From: Rhizomicrobium sp.
GTDB taxonomy: Bacteria; Pseudomonadota; Alphaproteobacteria; Micropepsales; Micropepsaceae
Length of the DNA: 64,000 bases
Direction of reading: 5' to 3'
NCBI GenBank assembly: GCA_037200985.1
Contig: JBBCGJ010000001.1
Span: forward strand, 3,014,756 to 3,078,755
Every line of letters begins with the position of its first letter. Position 1 is the first letter of the stretch. The notes beneath the pieces are model-generated. The model worked only from the letters and a program-made list of their open reading frames with translations. It was not told where the DNA came from and made no database searches. The position numbers were made by a program, and so were the translations under genes. This document shows positions 34,578 to 43,542 of the stretch, in pieces.

Positions 34578-35324
34578 TCAGGCCGGACGCCCGACCTGGC
34601 GTTCGTCGAGCCGGCTGATGATCATGATCTTCTGCCAGATCTTGCGTCCCAGATCGGACGTCAGCTCCTCGACCTCGTTCACCGCGGCGATCACCGCCGC
34701 GTCCTGCACCGAACCGGAATAGAGCGCCGCGAGCTTGGCGATCAGCGCCAGCGCCTCGGCGCAGTAGTCGAGATAACGGGACAGTTCGAACTCGCTCATC
34801 CGGCGCTGCGGCGATGACGCGGTCGGCGGCCCGGCGGAGAGGATCACGGTCGGGTCCTTGGTCAACTGGTGCATGTCGACGACATGGGCGAAGGACCGGA
34901 GCTCGAACAGCCGGCGCAGCACGGCGCGGCGTTTCAGCCGGCGCTCCAGGGTCAGCACGAACCAGATCGCGCCGAACGCCAAAAGCAGCAGATTGACCAC
35001 CGAATCCAGGCCTTGCGTGATTCCGACCGCGTCGGAGCGGCGGATGACGGCCGCCCAATCGATCAGCCGGGCGACATAGACCTGCGCCGCGAGGCCGGCG
35101 ATCACGGCCAGGACCGCGAGGGATCGCAAGGCGAGATTCGGCCGGCCCAACTCGTCCACGCGCGATGCCGTGGCCTGCGCGGTTTGGGCGAGACCGGCGG
35201 CGACGGACGCAAGACCGGAGCCGGGGAAGCGTTCCTCGATCCGCGCGCGCAGGCGCGCGACGGTTTCGACGATTTTTCGGGCATCCAGGACCGGCACATC
35301 CGATCCGTTCGGCAAAAGCGGCAT
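34578..35324 (-). CDS. Membrane protein of unknown function
   Basis: 248 residues from ATG 35322-35324 (MPLLPNGSDVPVLDARKIVE). The first 65 residues are helical and soluble. Two hydrophobic segments (LRSLAVLAVIAGLAAQVYVA and VNLLLLAFGAIWFVLTL) are followed by a long cytoplasmic helical part containing LSRYLDYCAEALALIAKLAALY and EVEELTSDLGRKIWQKIMII. Resembles widespread alphaproteobacterial two-helix membrane proteins without assigned role. Diverges from the ABC permease operon across 115 bp. Confidence 0.65.
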   Translation of the reverse strand: MPLLPNGSDVPVLDARKIVETVARLRARIEERFPGSGLASVAAGLAQTAQATASRVDELGRPNLALRSLAVLAVIAGLAAQVYVARLIDWAAVIRRSDAVGITQGLDSVVNLLLLAFGAIWFVLTLERRLKRRAVLRRLFELRSFAHVVDMHQLTKDPTVILSAGPPTASSPQRRMSEFELSRYLDYCAEALALIAKLAALYSGSVQDAAVIAAVNEVEELTSDLGRKIWQKIMIISRLDERQVGRPA

Positions 35325-35439
35325 CCTCGCTCCGTCCGGCGCGCCCAAAATCCTATACCGCAAACCGCGCGAGGGTTCACGCAAGGCTGTTGCCGCCGCC
35401 GCCGGCTTGCTAGAAAACCGGTCGGGATCGGAGGCGGCG

Positions 35440-36342
35440 ATGACTGGCGTGGAAGTCGGATCGGTGGGACGGCTTGCCCGCTTCTACCGCCGCTCGGAAG
35501 CCGCGCGTGGGCTTTTGCTGCTTTCGCCGACCATGGCGATCATGCTGGCGGCGCTGGCGGCGCCCATGATCCTGCTGGCGCTCTACAGTTTCTGGACCCA
35601 GGACGGCTATGCGGTGAACACCCAGCCGACACTGGCGCAATACGCGACCAGCCTGGGCCGGCCGACCTATCGCGCGCTGTTCTACCGCTCGATCGAGATT
35701 TCCGCCGCGGTGACATTGATCACCGTGTTGCTCGCCTATCCCATGGCCTATTTCGTCGCCTTCCGCGTGGATAAGACCAAATTCGTCTGGCTGATCCTTC
35801 TGACCATCCCGTTCTGGACGAGCTACCTGCTGCGCGTCTTCGCCTGGAAGCTGATCCTCGGCTACAACGGCGTCATCAATTCGGGGCTGATGAGCCTGGG
35901 GCTGATCCACCAGCCGCTCGAATTCCTGCTCTACAATCCGACCGCGGTCGTGGTGACGCTGGCGCATGCCTGGGCGCCTTTCGCAATCCTGCCGATCTAT
36001 GTGAGCCTGGAGAAGATCGACCGGTCGCTGCTGGACGCGGCGGCCGATCTGGGCGACGGGGCGGTGCGGCGCTTCCTGCGCGTGACGCTGCCGCTGTCGC
36101 TGCCCGGCGTGATCGGCGCGGCGGTGCTGATTTTCGTGCCGACGACGGGCGACTATGTCACGCCGACGCTGGTCGGTGGATCGGGCGGCGTAATGATCGC
36201 CAATGTGATCGAGGAGCAGTTCGACAAGGTCGGCAACTGGCCGCTGGGCGCGGCGCTGGCCATGGCGAGCATGGCCGCCGTCGCCGTGGCGACGCTCCTG
36301 TTCGTGGCGGCCCTGCGCGCCGCGGCGGCGAGGATCCGCTGA
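35440..36342 (+). CDS. potB: ABC transporter permease, spermidine/putrescine type (PotB-like)
   Basis: 300 residues from ATG 35440, with GGAGG 6 nt upstream. Six membrane helices; family segments LLTIPFWTSYLLRVFAWKLIL and the ATPase-contacting EAA loop DAAADLGDGAVRRFLRVTLP. Late motif FVPTTGDYVTPTLVGG as in PotB/PotH. Forms the transmembrane pore with the next gene for uptake of a polyamine or related cation. The stop TGA shares its last base with the ATG of the next gene. No periplasmic binding-protein gene is adjacent. Confidence 0.92.
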   Translation: MTGVEVGSVGRLARFYRRSEAARGLLLLSPTMAIMLAALAAPMILLALYSFWTQDGYAVNTQPTLAQYATSLGRPTYRALFYRSIEISAAVTLITVLLAYPMAYFVAFRVDKTKFVWLILLTIPFWTSYLLRVFAWKLILGYNGVINSGLMSLGLIHQPLEFLLYNPTAVVVTLAHAWAPFAILPIYVSLEKIDRSLLDAAADLGDGAVRRFLRVTLPLSLPGVIGAAVLIFVPTTGDYVTPTLVGGSGGVMIANVIEEQFDKVGNWPLGAALAMASMAAVAVATLLFVAALRAAAARIR

Positions 36343-37151
36343 TGGCGAAAAAAAGCGGCGGATTGGGTCTTTTCCTCTATGCGGTGTTCTACCTGGCATT
36401 CCTCTATGTGCCGGTGCTGTTCCTGCCGCTGTTCTCGTTCAACAATTCGACCTTCATCGCCTTTCCGCTGAGCGGATTCACCACGCAGTGGTATCAGCAG
36501 ATGTTCGCCGACGAGGCGGTGCAGCAGGCACTGTTCAACAGCCTGCGGGTGGGCGCCATCGCGGCAGTCGCGGCCACGACGCTGGCCCTGCCCGCCGCCA
36601 AGGCGCTTACGCGCTACCGCGTGCCGGGCGGGAGCGCCGTGCTCGGTCTCGCCAATCTTTCGCTGTTCATCCCGGAGATCGTGCTCGGCATCTCGCTTCT
36701 CATATTGCTGAGCGTCCTGGGCATTCCCCTGTCGCTGTGGACGGTCACGCTCGGCCATGTCGTCATCTGCGTACCCTTCGCGATCACGGTCTTGATGTCG
36801 CGGATGGAGGGGTTCGACGAGAGTCTCGAAGAAGCCTCGCTCGACCTCGGCGAGAGCGGCTGGATGACGTTCTGGCGCGTGACCTTCCCCTTGATCCTGC
36901 CCGGTGTGATATCGAGCCTGCTCCTCAGCTTCATGGTGTCGTTCGACGATTTCCTGATCGCCTATTTTCTCGTGGGCAACGACGCGACCCTGCCGATCTA
37001 CATCTGGGGACAGCTCCGCTTTCCCTACAAACTGCCCTCCGTCCTGGCGCTGGGCGCGATGATTCTCGTGGCATCGACCATATTGGTCGTCATCGCCGAG
37101 GTCGTAAGAAGCTATGGCCTGAAGGACCGTCACAAGATGGTGGGCGCATGA
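36342..37151 (+). CDS. potC: ABC transporter permease, spermidine/putrescine type (PotC-like)
   Basis: 269 residues; opens LYAVFYLAFLYVPVLFLPLFSFN and contains LFIPEIVLGISLLILLSVLG and the EAA loop EASLDLGESGWMTFWRVTFP. Six hydrophobic helices. Pairs with the PotB-like permease. Its ATG overlaps the potB stop (TGATG) and its TGA overlaps the ATPase start (ATGA), so the three subunits are translationally coupled. Confidence 0.92.
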   Translation: MAKKSGGLGLFLYAVFYLAFLYVPVLFLPLFSFNNSTFIAFPLSGFTTQWYQQMFADEAVQQALFNSLRVGAIAAVAATTLALPAAKALTRYRVPGGSAVLGLANLSLFIPEIVLGISLLILLSVLGIPLSLWTVTLGHVVICVPFAITVLMSRMEGFDESLEEASLDLGESGWMTFWRVTFPLILPGVISSLLLSFMVSFDDFLIAYFLVGNDATLPIYIWGQLRFPYKLPSVLALGAMILVASTILVVIAEVVRSYGLKDRHKMVGA

Positions 37152-38248
37152 GCATGGCCGAAGAGCGCGGGCGCAACGCGAGCGAAGAAACGTTTCTGCA
37201 CATCGCGGGCGTCACCAAGCGCTTCGGCGGCATGACGGCGGTCGACGCGGTGGACGTGACGGTCCGGCGCGGCGAGTTCTTCTCGCTGCTCGGGCCTTCG
37301 GGCTGCGGGAAGACGACGCTGCTGCGGATGATCGCCGGTTTCGAATATCCGGACAGCGGTGACATCTTCGTCGAAGGCCAGCGCATCACCGATACGCCGC
37401 CCAATCTGCGCCCGTCGAACATGGTGTTCCAGTCCTATGCGATCTTTCCGCATCTGAACGTCTCCGACAACATCGCCTATGGGCTGAGGAAGGACCGGCT
37501 GAGGCGCGGCGAACTGAACCGGCGCGTCAAGGAAGCGCTCGCAATGATCAAGCTCGAAGGCTTCGGCGCGCGGCGGGCCGACGAATTGTCGGGCGGGCAG
37601 CGGCAGCGTGTAGCGCTGGCACGCGCGCTGATCCGCCGGCCGAAGGTGCTGCTGCTCGACGAGCCGCTTGGGGCGCTCGACAAGAGGTTGCGCGAGGCGA
37701 TGCAGATCGAGCTGCGGCAATTGCAGAAGAGTGTCGGCATCACCTTCGTATTCGTGACCCACGACCAGGAAGAAGCGCTGTCGATGTCCGACCGGATCGC
37801 TGTGATGTCCGGCGGCAAGGTGTTGCAAATCGCCTCCCCGCGCGAACTCTATGAGGCGCCCAATTGCCGCGAGGTTGCCGATTTTATCGGCGAGATCAAT
37901 TTCTTCGACGGCGTCGTGACGGGGCGCGATGGCGAGATGGCGCTGATCGATGCGCAACCACTCGGCCGGATAGCGGCGAAAGCGGCCCAGGCTGCCGGCA
38001 CGAAGGTTCTGGTCGCGCTCCGGCCGGAGAAGATCGCGCTGGCGGCCGAAGGCGTGGCGGGCAGGATCGCGGCGGCCGCCTATCTGGGCGAGCGCAGTCA
38101 CTACGCCGTGACGGTGGAGGGGCGCGCCGATCCGATCGCGGTCGCGGCGCAGAACGTGGCGAAGGCGGCGGCGCGGGGCCTCGCCCCGGGGGACGCCGTG
38201 CATCTGAGCTGGGCGCCGGAAGCCGTGGTCGTGCTGCCGCTGGAGTAG
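37148..38248 (+). CDS. potA: ABC transporter ATPase, spermidine/putrescine type (PotA-like)
   Basis: 366 residues from ATG 37148. The frame is open far upstream, but conserved sequence starts at FLHIAGVTKRFGGMTAVDAV. Walker A GPSGCGKTT, Q-loop MVFQSYAIFPHLNV, signature LSGGQRQRVALARAL, Walker B VLLLDEPLGALD, switch His VFVTHDQEEA. The C-terminal ~120 residues form the TOBE regulatory domain (VLVALRPEKIAL). Powers the importer. The stop is 35 bp before a palindromic repeat that probably ends transcription. Confidence 0.93.
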   Translation: MSMAEERGRNASEETFLHIAGVTKRFGGMTAVDAVDVTVRRGEFFSLLGPSGCGKTTLLRMIAGFEYPDSGDIFVEGQRITDTPPNLRPSNMVFQSYAIFPHLNVSDNIAYGLRKDRLRRGELNRRVKEALAMIKLEGFGARRADELSGGQRQRVALARALIRRPKVLLLDEPLGALDKRLREAMQIELRQLQKSVGITFVFVTHDQEEALSMSDRIAVMSGGKVLQIASPRELYEAPNCREVADFIGEINFFDGVVTGRDGEMALIDAQPLGRIAAKAAQAAGTKVLVALRPEKIALAAEGVAGRIAAAAYLGERSHYAVTVEGRADPIAVAAQNVAKAAARGLAPGDAVHLSWAPEAVVVLPLE

Positions 38249-38282
38249 CGGCTGGGTCGTAGAGTATTTCCCTATTCCAGAT

Positions 38283-38358
38283 TGTCATTCCCGCGAAAGT
38301 GGGAATCCATCCCCGCTTTCCGCCAAGCCGCTGGATGGCCGCCTGCGCGGGCACGACA
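38283..38358. repeat. REP-like palindromic intergenic repeat
   Basis: The outer arms TGTCATTCCCGCG (38283-38295) and CGCGGGCACGACA (38346-38358) pair at 11 of 13 positions. Nested inside are CCCGCGAAAGTGGGAATCCA-type and GGATGG segments. TCATTCCCGCGAAAGnGGGAATCC is a widely dispersed intergenic palindrome of proteobacteria. It fills the gap between the convergent potA and glnE genes and may serve as a bidirectional terminator. Confidence 0.8.
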
Positions 38359-38360
38359 GA

Positions 38361-41249
38361 CTAACGAAGAACGGCGTTCAGGATATCGCGCACCTCCGCC
38401 TGCGCTCGGATCAATCGCGCTTCCAGTTCCTCAAAACTCTCATACCCCGTCGCGCGCACAAGCAGCGCCCTCAGACCCGGCGTGGCGTGTTCGGGTTCCA
38501 GCGTGCCGTCGAGCGCGATGCGCAGGACCTGGGTCAGGGCATGTTCCAGCTCGGCTGCTGCAATGAGCGTCTGTGCTTTCTCGGACCGCAGCGCGCCGAC
38601 GGTTTCGAGCTTCTTCAGGGCTTCGATCGTGTTGGCGTCGAGAACTTCGGGTCGCATGGGCGCGGCGCAGAGCTGCAAGGTCTGCGCGATAAATTCGATG
38701 TCGACGAGGCCTCCGGGCGCGAATTTCAGATCCCAGCGGTTCTTGCCGGGAAATTGTGCGGCGAGCTTGTCACGCATGTCGCGGGCGTCGGCTTTGATCT
38801 TGCCGGGATCGGCACCGGCAGTCAGCGTCGTTCGGATCGCGGCTTCGACCTGCGCGGCGAAATCGGGCGCCGCATGAACGACGCGGGCACGGGTCAGCGC
38901 CAAGCGCTCCCAGGTCCAGGATTCCTCGGCGTGGTAGCGCCGGAACGACGCGAGACTGACTGCAACCGGGCCCTTGTTGCCGGTCGGGCGCAGGCGCATG
39001 TCGACCTCATAGAGCCCGCCGGCGGCCGTGAGCGCCGTCAGCGCCGAGATGAAACGCTGCGCCAGGCGCGCGTAATAGACGATCGCCGGCAGCGGCTTGG
39101 GGCCGTCGCTCGCCTCGACGTCCGGCGGCACGTCGTAGACGAAGATGAGGTCGAGGTCGGAGCCCGCGGTCATCTCGCGACCGCCGAGTTTTCCCATGGC
39201 GACGACGGCAAAACGGCCGCCCGGCATGCGACCGGCGGTCTCGGCGAGTTCGTCTTCGACCGCCGGCAACAGCCCGGCGATGACCGCTTCGGCGATGTTC
39301 GCAAGCGCGGGACCCGCCTGGTCCGGCTTGGCGGTGCTTTCGATGATCTGCACGCCGACGCGGAACATCTGTTCCTTGGCGAAGCGGCGCGCGGCGTCGA
39401 GCGCCGCTTCGTAGTCCGCCGCGCGCGCGAGCTGGTCGGCCAGCGCCGCATCGAGCGCCCCGCGCGACGGCAGGGTGTGCAGGAAGTCGGCATCGATCAG
39501 TGCGTCGAGCGTGGCCGGCGCGCGGCTTAGATGCTCGGCGAGGCGCGGCGCCGAGCCGACGATGGTGGCGATCAGGCGCAGGAAATCGGGACGGGCGAGG
39601 AATTGCGAGAAGAGTTGCACGCCGGCCGGCAGGTTGGTGAGGAAACGGTCGAATTGCGTGAAAGCGGCATCGGGATCGGCGGTCGCGGCGAGCGCCGGCA
39701 GCAGCACCGGCACGAGCTTGGTCAAAAGCTCGCGGGCGCGCGCGCTGCGCGTGGCGCGGATACGGCCGTGATGCCAGCCGCGGATCGCGGCGGAAACATG
39801 CGCCGCGTCGCGGAAGCCGAGCTTCTGCAACGTTTTGATGGTCTCGGGGTCTTCCTCCACGCCGGTGAAGACGAGGTTGCCTTCCGAGGCAGTCAGATCC
39901 TGCTCTCGCTCGAACAGCCGCGCATAGTGGCCCTGCACCGTCTCGAGCTGTCCGATCAGCGCCTCGCCGAATGAGTCCGCGTCGGGATAGCCCATGAAGC
40001 AGGCGATGTGTGCAATACCTTCCGGCGACTTCGGGATCGAATGGGTCTGCTCGTCCTCGATCATCTGAAGGCGGTGTTCCAGCGTGCGCAGGAAACGATA
40101 AGCGGTCTTGAGGTCTTCGGTCGTCGACGGCGCGACGAGGCCGCGACCGCACAGCGCGTCGAGCGCATCCACGGTGCGGCTCTGGCGCAGCGCCGGCATG
40201 CGGCCGCCCAGAATGAGCTGCTGCGTCTGGGCGAAGAACTCGATCTCGCGGATGCCGCCGCGGCCGAGCTTGATGTTGTGACCGGCGACCGCGATGGCGC
40301 CGTGGCCGCCATGGGCGTGGATCTGGCGCTTGATGGAGTGGATGTCCTCGATCGCCGCGAAGTCGAGATGCCGGCGCCAGATGAAGGGTTCGAGCGATTT
40401 GAGGAATTGTTCGCCGGTCTTAGGATCGCCCGCGCAGGCACGGGCCTTGATGAAGGCGGCCCGCTCCCAGTTCTGCCCCATGCCTTCGTAGTAGGATTCC
40501 GCCGCATCGGTGGAGATCGCGACCTGAGTGGCGCCGGCATCGGGACGCAGGCGCAGGTCGACGCGGAAGACATAGCCGTCCGCGGTGATCTCGGTCAGCA
40601 GCTTCACGATGCCGCGCACCAGATCGACGGCGGCGCCGCGCGCGTCGTCGCGCTTGCGGAAGGGAAAGCGGGCAGGATCGTAGAACACGACGAGATCGAT
40701 ATCCGACGAGTAGTTGAGCTCATAGGCGCCGTACTTGCCCATGGCGAGGATGGTTAGGCCGGTCGTCTCCTCCAGGATGGCACCGTCGCGTTCGGCCATC
40801 TCGGCACGTTCGGCGGCGGCACACAGCATGAAGCGCAGCGCGCCCTTGACGCAGGCATCGGCGAACTCGGTGAGGGCGCGCGTGACGCGTTCGAGCGGCC
40901 AATGGCCGGCGATGTCGGCGAGCGCGATGGCGAGCGCGGCGCGGCGCTTGGCGACGCGCAGGCGCGCCATGGCTTCCGCCTCGGTCGCGGCGTCCGCGGC
41001 CGAGAGCGCGAGCAGGATGGCATCGGCGATCGCGGGATCGGAGCCGTCGGCGAGCAGCGACGGCAGCCTCGCATGCTCCCGTAACGCAAGGCGGGCGAGG
41101 AAGGGGCTGTTGCCGAATACGGCGGCAAGGACGGAGCGGTCCGCCTCGTCGGGCACGACGCCGTGTTCCGCCAGCGCATCGAAGGTGCGCGCTCCGCGCG
41201 CGGGATCGAAGGGCCGCGGCAAATCGAGCGGAACGGCGTCGAAGCTCAT
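38361..41249 (-). CDS. glnE: Bifunctional glutamine synthetase adenylyltransferase/adenylyl-removing enzyme
   Basis: 962 residues from ATG 41247-41249 (MSFDAVPLDLPRPFDPARG). The frame continues to 41306, and a start there cannot be excluded. Two nucleotidyltransferase domains: the N-terminal adenylyl-removing one with YSSDIDLVVFYDPARF (near residue 185) and the C-terminal adenylylating one with TAGSDLDLIFVYDVPP (near 700), joined by helical regulatory sequence such as GGIREIEFFAQTQQLI. Attaches or removes AMP on glutamine synthetase under PII control. Full family length. Lies downstream of a sensor kinase gene, as in many alphaproteobacteria. Confidence 0.97.
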   Translation of the reverse strand: MSFDAVPLDLPRPFDPARGARTFDALAEHGVVPDEADRSVLAAVFGNSPFLARLALREHARLPSLLADGSDPAIADAILLALSAADAATEAEAMARLRVAKRRAALAIALADIAGHWPLERVTRALTEFADACVKGALRFMLCAAAERAEMAERDGAILEETTGLTILAMGKYGAYELNYSSDIDLVVFYDPARFPFRKRDDARGAAVDLVRGIVKLLTEITADGYVFRVDLRLRPDAGATQVAISTDAAESYYEGMGQNWERAAFIKARACAGDPKTGEQFLKSLEPFIWRRHLDFAAIEDIHSIKRQIHAHGGHGAIAVAGHNIKLGRGGIREIEFFAQTQQLILGGRMPALRQSRTVDALDALCGRGLVAPSTTEDLKTAYRFLRTLEHRLQMIEDEQTHSIPKSPEGIAHIACFMGYPDADSFGEALIGQLETVQGHYARLFEREQDLTASEGNLVFTGVEEDPETIKTLQKLGFRDAAHVSAAIRGWHHGRIRATRSARARELLTKLVPVLLPALAATADPDAAFTQFDRFLTNLPAGVQLFSQFLARPDFLRLIATIVGSAPRLAEHLSRAPATLDALIDADFLHTLPSRGALDAALADQLARAADYEAALDAARRFAKEQMFRVGVQIIESTAKPDQAGPALANIAEAVIAGLLPAVEDELAETAGRMPGGRFAVVAMGKLGGREMTAGSDLDLIFVYDVPPDVEASDGPKPLPAIVYYARLAQRFISALTALTAAGGLYEVDMRLRPTGNKGPVAVSLASFRRYHAEESWTWERLALTRARVVHAAPDFAAQVEAAIRTTLTAGADPGKIKADARDMRDKLAAQFPGKNRWDLKFAPGGLVDIEFIAQTLQLCAAPMRPEVLDANTIEALKKLETVGALRSEKAQTLIAAAELEHALTQVLRIALDGTLEPEHATPGLRALLVRATGYESFEELEARLIRAQAEVRDILNAVLR

Positions 41250-41308
41250 TTCCAAAGAATGCCATGGCCCGCAATCGCGGGCCATGGCACCCGAGCGATC
41301 TCGCACGT

Positions 41309-42691
41309 CTATCGCGCCCTTGGCGCGGGCCGCGGGAAGCGGATGACGGCGCGCAGGCCGGGGGCGTTGTCTTCGAGGATCAGACGCGCGTCGTGCAGCC
41401 TGGCCACGGCAGCGACCAGGCTGAGGCCAAGGCCGGTGCCTGGGGAGTTGCGGCTGGCTTCCAGGCGGACGAAGCGTTCGACGACGCGCGGGCGTTCCTC
41501 CGGCGGGATGCCGGGGCCGCTGTCGGCGACTCGGAGCTCCACGCCAAGCGGCGTGTCCAGCGCGGTGACGGAGACGTGGCCGCCGGCCGGGGTGTATTTG
41601 ATCGCGTTGTCGACCAGGTTTGCGAGGGCCTGGCTGATGAGACTCCGGTTGCCTTCGATCATGGTGGCGCCGGCCGGATCGATCTTGAGGACGACGCCCT
41701 TCTCCTCGGCCAGCGGCGCGTAGAGTTCGGCCATGTCTTCGGCGATGGGCGCCAGGTCGATCGGTGCCATCTTGCCCCGCCCCACGCCGGCATCGGCCTC
41801 GGCGATCAGGAGCAGCGCGTTGAAGGTGGCGATGAGCTGGTCGGTCTCGGCGACCGCGGCCTCGATCTCGGGCGCCTGGTTGCTGGCGGGGTCGATGTGG
41901 CGCAGCACAGCTTCCAGCCGGTTGCGCAGGCGGTTGAGCGGCGTGCGCAGGTCGTGGGCGACGGAATCGGTCACTTCGCGTACGCCCTTCATCAGCCGCT
42001 CGATCCGGTCGAGCATGGCGTTCAGGTTCTCGGCCAGCGCGTCGAACTCATCATGCGCATCGCTCATGGGCACGCGGCGGGACAGGTCGCCTTCGATGAT
42101 CTCGGCGCTGGTGCGGTTGATCTGGTCGAGCCGTGCCAGCATGTTGCGGCTCATCAGCGCCCCGCCGATGAGGCCCAGCAGCAGCACAAGGCCGACGGTC
42201 CACGGCAACGTGGTGGTGAAGAGCCGCTCGGTCAGGTAGCGCTCATGGACGTCCTGCGCCACCAGCAGGTTGAAGCCGCCGGCCAGCGCGAAGACGCGGC
42301 CCCGCGCCTCGCGCGTCTCGAACTGGTTCTCGACGCGGCGCTGGTAGTCGAAATCGACGAAGCTGTTGGGCTTCTGGCCGTTGCCGGGCCAGGCGTCGAG
42401 GTTGCCGACGATGGGCTGCTTGTAGCGGTTGGCGAGCAGATAGAGGCCTGGGCCGCCATGCGCGGAGCGGCTGATCACCACATCGGCAAGGCCGCGCAGG
42501 CCGAGCTGCTGGTATTGCTCGGACAGGCCCGCGATCTCTGCCGCGATGATCTGATCGGTCTGCGCGTCGAGCGCGCGCTTGGTGTTCCAATAGGTGAAGG
42601 CGATCAGCGCCGTCACCGAGACGGCGAAGACCGCGACATAGACGAGGACGATCCGGTACGCCTGCGTCCGAAGGATGCCGGGCGCGCGCAC
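41309..42691 (-). CDS. Two-component sensor histidine kinase
   Basis: 460 residues; start GTG 42689-42691. A first membrane helix (IVLVYVAVFAVSVTALIAF), a periplasmic sensor domain, and a second helix (LPWTVGLVLLLGLIGGALM) followed by HAMP. The DHp box is SVAHDLRTPLNRLRNRL, with the phosphorylated His in the AHDLRTP motif. ATP-binding boxes: LVDNAIKYTPAGG, VADSGPGIPPEE and GTGLGLSLVAAV. Phosphorylates the response regulator encoded 3 nt upstream. Signal unknown. The regulator-kinase-glnE order next to degP recalls the FeuPQ-like systems of rhizobia. Confidence 0.94.
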   Translation of the reverse strand: MRAPGILRTQAYRIVLVYVAVFAVSVTALIAFTYWNTKRALDAQTDQIIAAEIAGLSEQYQQLGLRGLADVVISRSAHGGPGLYLLANRYKQPIVGNLDAWPGNGQKPNSFVDFDYQRRVENQFETREARGRVFALAGGFNLLVAQDVHERYLTERLFTTTLPWTVGLVLLLGLIGGALMSRNMLARLDQINRTSAEIIEGDLSRRVPMSDAHDEFDALAENLNAMLDRIERLMKGVREVTDSVAHDLRTPLNRLRNRLEAVLRHIDPASNQAPEIEAAVAETDQLIATFNALLLIAEADAGVGRGKMAPIDLAPIAEDMAELYAPLAEEKGVVLKIDPAGATMIEGNRSLISQALANLVDNAIKYTPAGGHVSVTALDTPLGVELRVADSGPGIPPEERPRVVERFVRLEASRNSPGTGLGLSLVAAVARLHDARLILEDNAPGLRAVIRFPRPAPRAR

Positions 42692-42694
42692 CGA

Positions 42695-43381
42695 TCAGGC
42701 AGCCGGGCGCGCCGCGCGTATCATGTAGCCGGCGCCGCGCACCGTGTGCAGCAGCGCGGTGTCGAAGCCCTTGTCGATCTTCGCGCGCAGCCGTGAGATG
42801 TGCACGTCGATCACGTTGGTCTGCGGATCGAAATGATATTCCCATACGCTTTCGAGCAGCATGGTGCGGGTCACCACCTGGCTGGCATGGCGCATGAGAT
42901 ATTCGAGGAGGCGGAATTCGCGCGGCTGAAGGTCGATCGCGGCGCCGGCACGCTGCGCCGTGCGGGTGAGCAGGTCGAGCTCCAGATCGCCGACCTGAAG
43001 CTTGGTCTTGACCGCCTGGGGCGAGCGGCGGCGCATCAAGGCGTCGATCCGCGCCAGCAATTCAACGAAGGCATAAGGCTTGGTGAGATAGTCGTCGCCG
43101 CCGGCCTTCAGCCCCTTCACGCGGTCGTCGACTTCCGAGAGCGCGCTCAGGAACAGGACCGGCGTCGTGTTCGAATGCTCGCGCATGTCGGCGACGACCT
43201 TCAGGCCGTCGAGCTTGGGCAGCATGCGATCGATGATCGCGACGTCGTAGGGCCGCGACAGCGCCAGCGTGAGGCCCGTTTCGCCATCGGCGGCGTCGTC
43301 GACGACATGGCCCGCCTCCTTCAGCCCGTTGACGAGGTAGCGCTGGGCTTCCAGGTCGTCTTCCACCACGAGAATGCGCAA
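42695..43381 (-). CDS. OmpR-family response regulator
   Basis: 228 residues from a TTG start (43379-43381), preceded by GGAGGG at 6 nt. The frame extends to 43513, but that upstream part is Pro-rich and unlike any receiver domain. Receiver: acidic pocket VVEDD at the N terminus, phosphorylated Asp in DVAIIDRMLPKLDG, Lys in GGDDYLTKPYAF. C-terminal winged helix: LEYLMRHASQVVTRTMLLESVW through NVIDVHISRLRAKID. Transcription factor paired with the adjacent kinase. Confidence 0.94.
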   Translation of the reverse strand: MRILVVEDDLEAQRYLVNGLKEAGHVVDDAADGETGLTLALSRPYDVAIIDRMLPKLDGLKVVADMREHSNTTPVLFLSALSEVDDRVKGLKAGGDDYLTKPYAFVELLARIDALMRRRSPQAVKTKLQVGDLELDLLTRTAQRAGAAIDLQPREFRLLEYLMRHASQVVTRTMLLESVWEYHFDPQTNVIDVHISRLRAKIDKGFDTALLHTVRGAGYMIRAARPAA

Positions 43382-43542
43382 GCGGGTCCCTCCACTCTCA
43401 ATTCGGGTCCGCGCCGGCGGCAGCAACGGGGGGGATGGGGCCACCACCACCGGCGCGGGGGCCGGGCCCACGGCTTGCGCCACAGGCCCGGTACACGTGA
43501 AATCCGAAGCCAAGCCTCGGATAATTGGTTCGTCTCGCCCTC

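Noticed and set aside
36488..37147. Upstream extension of the potA frame by about 220 codons
   Set aside because: It lies fully inside potC, and the conserved ATPase sequence begins after the ATG at 37148.
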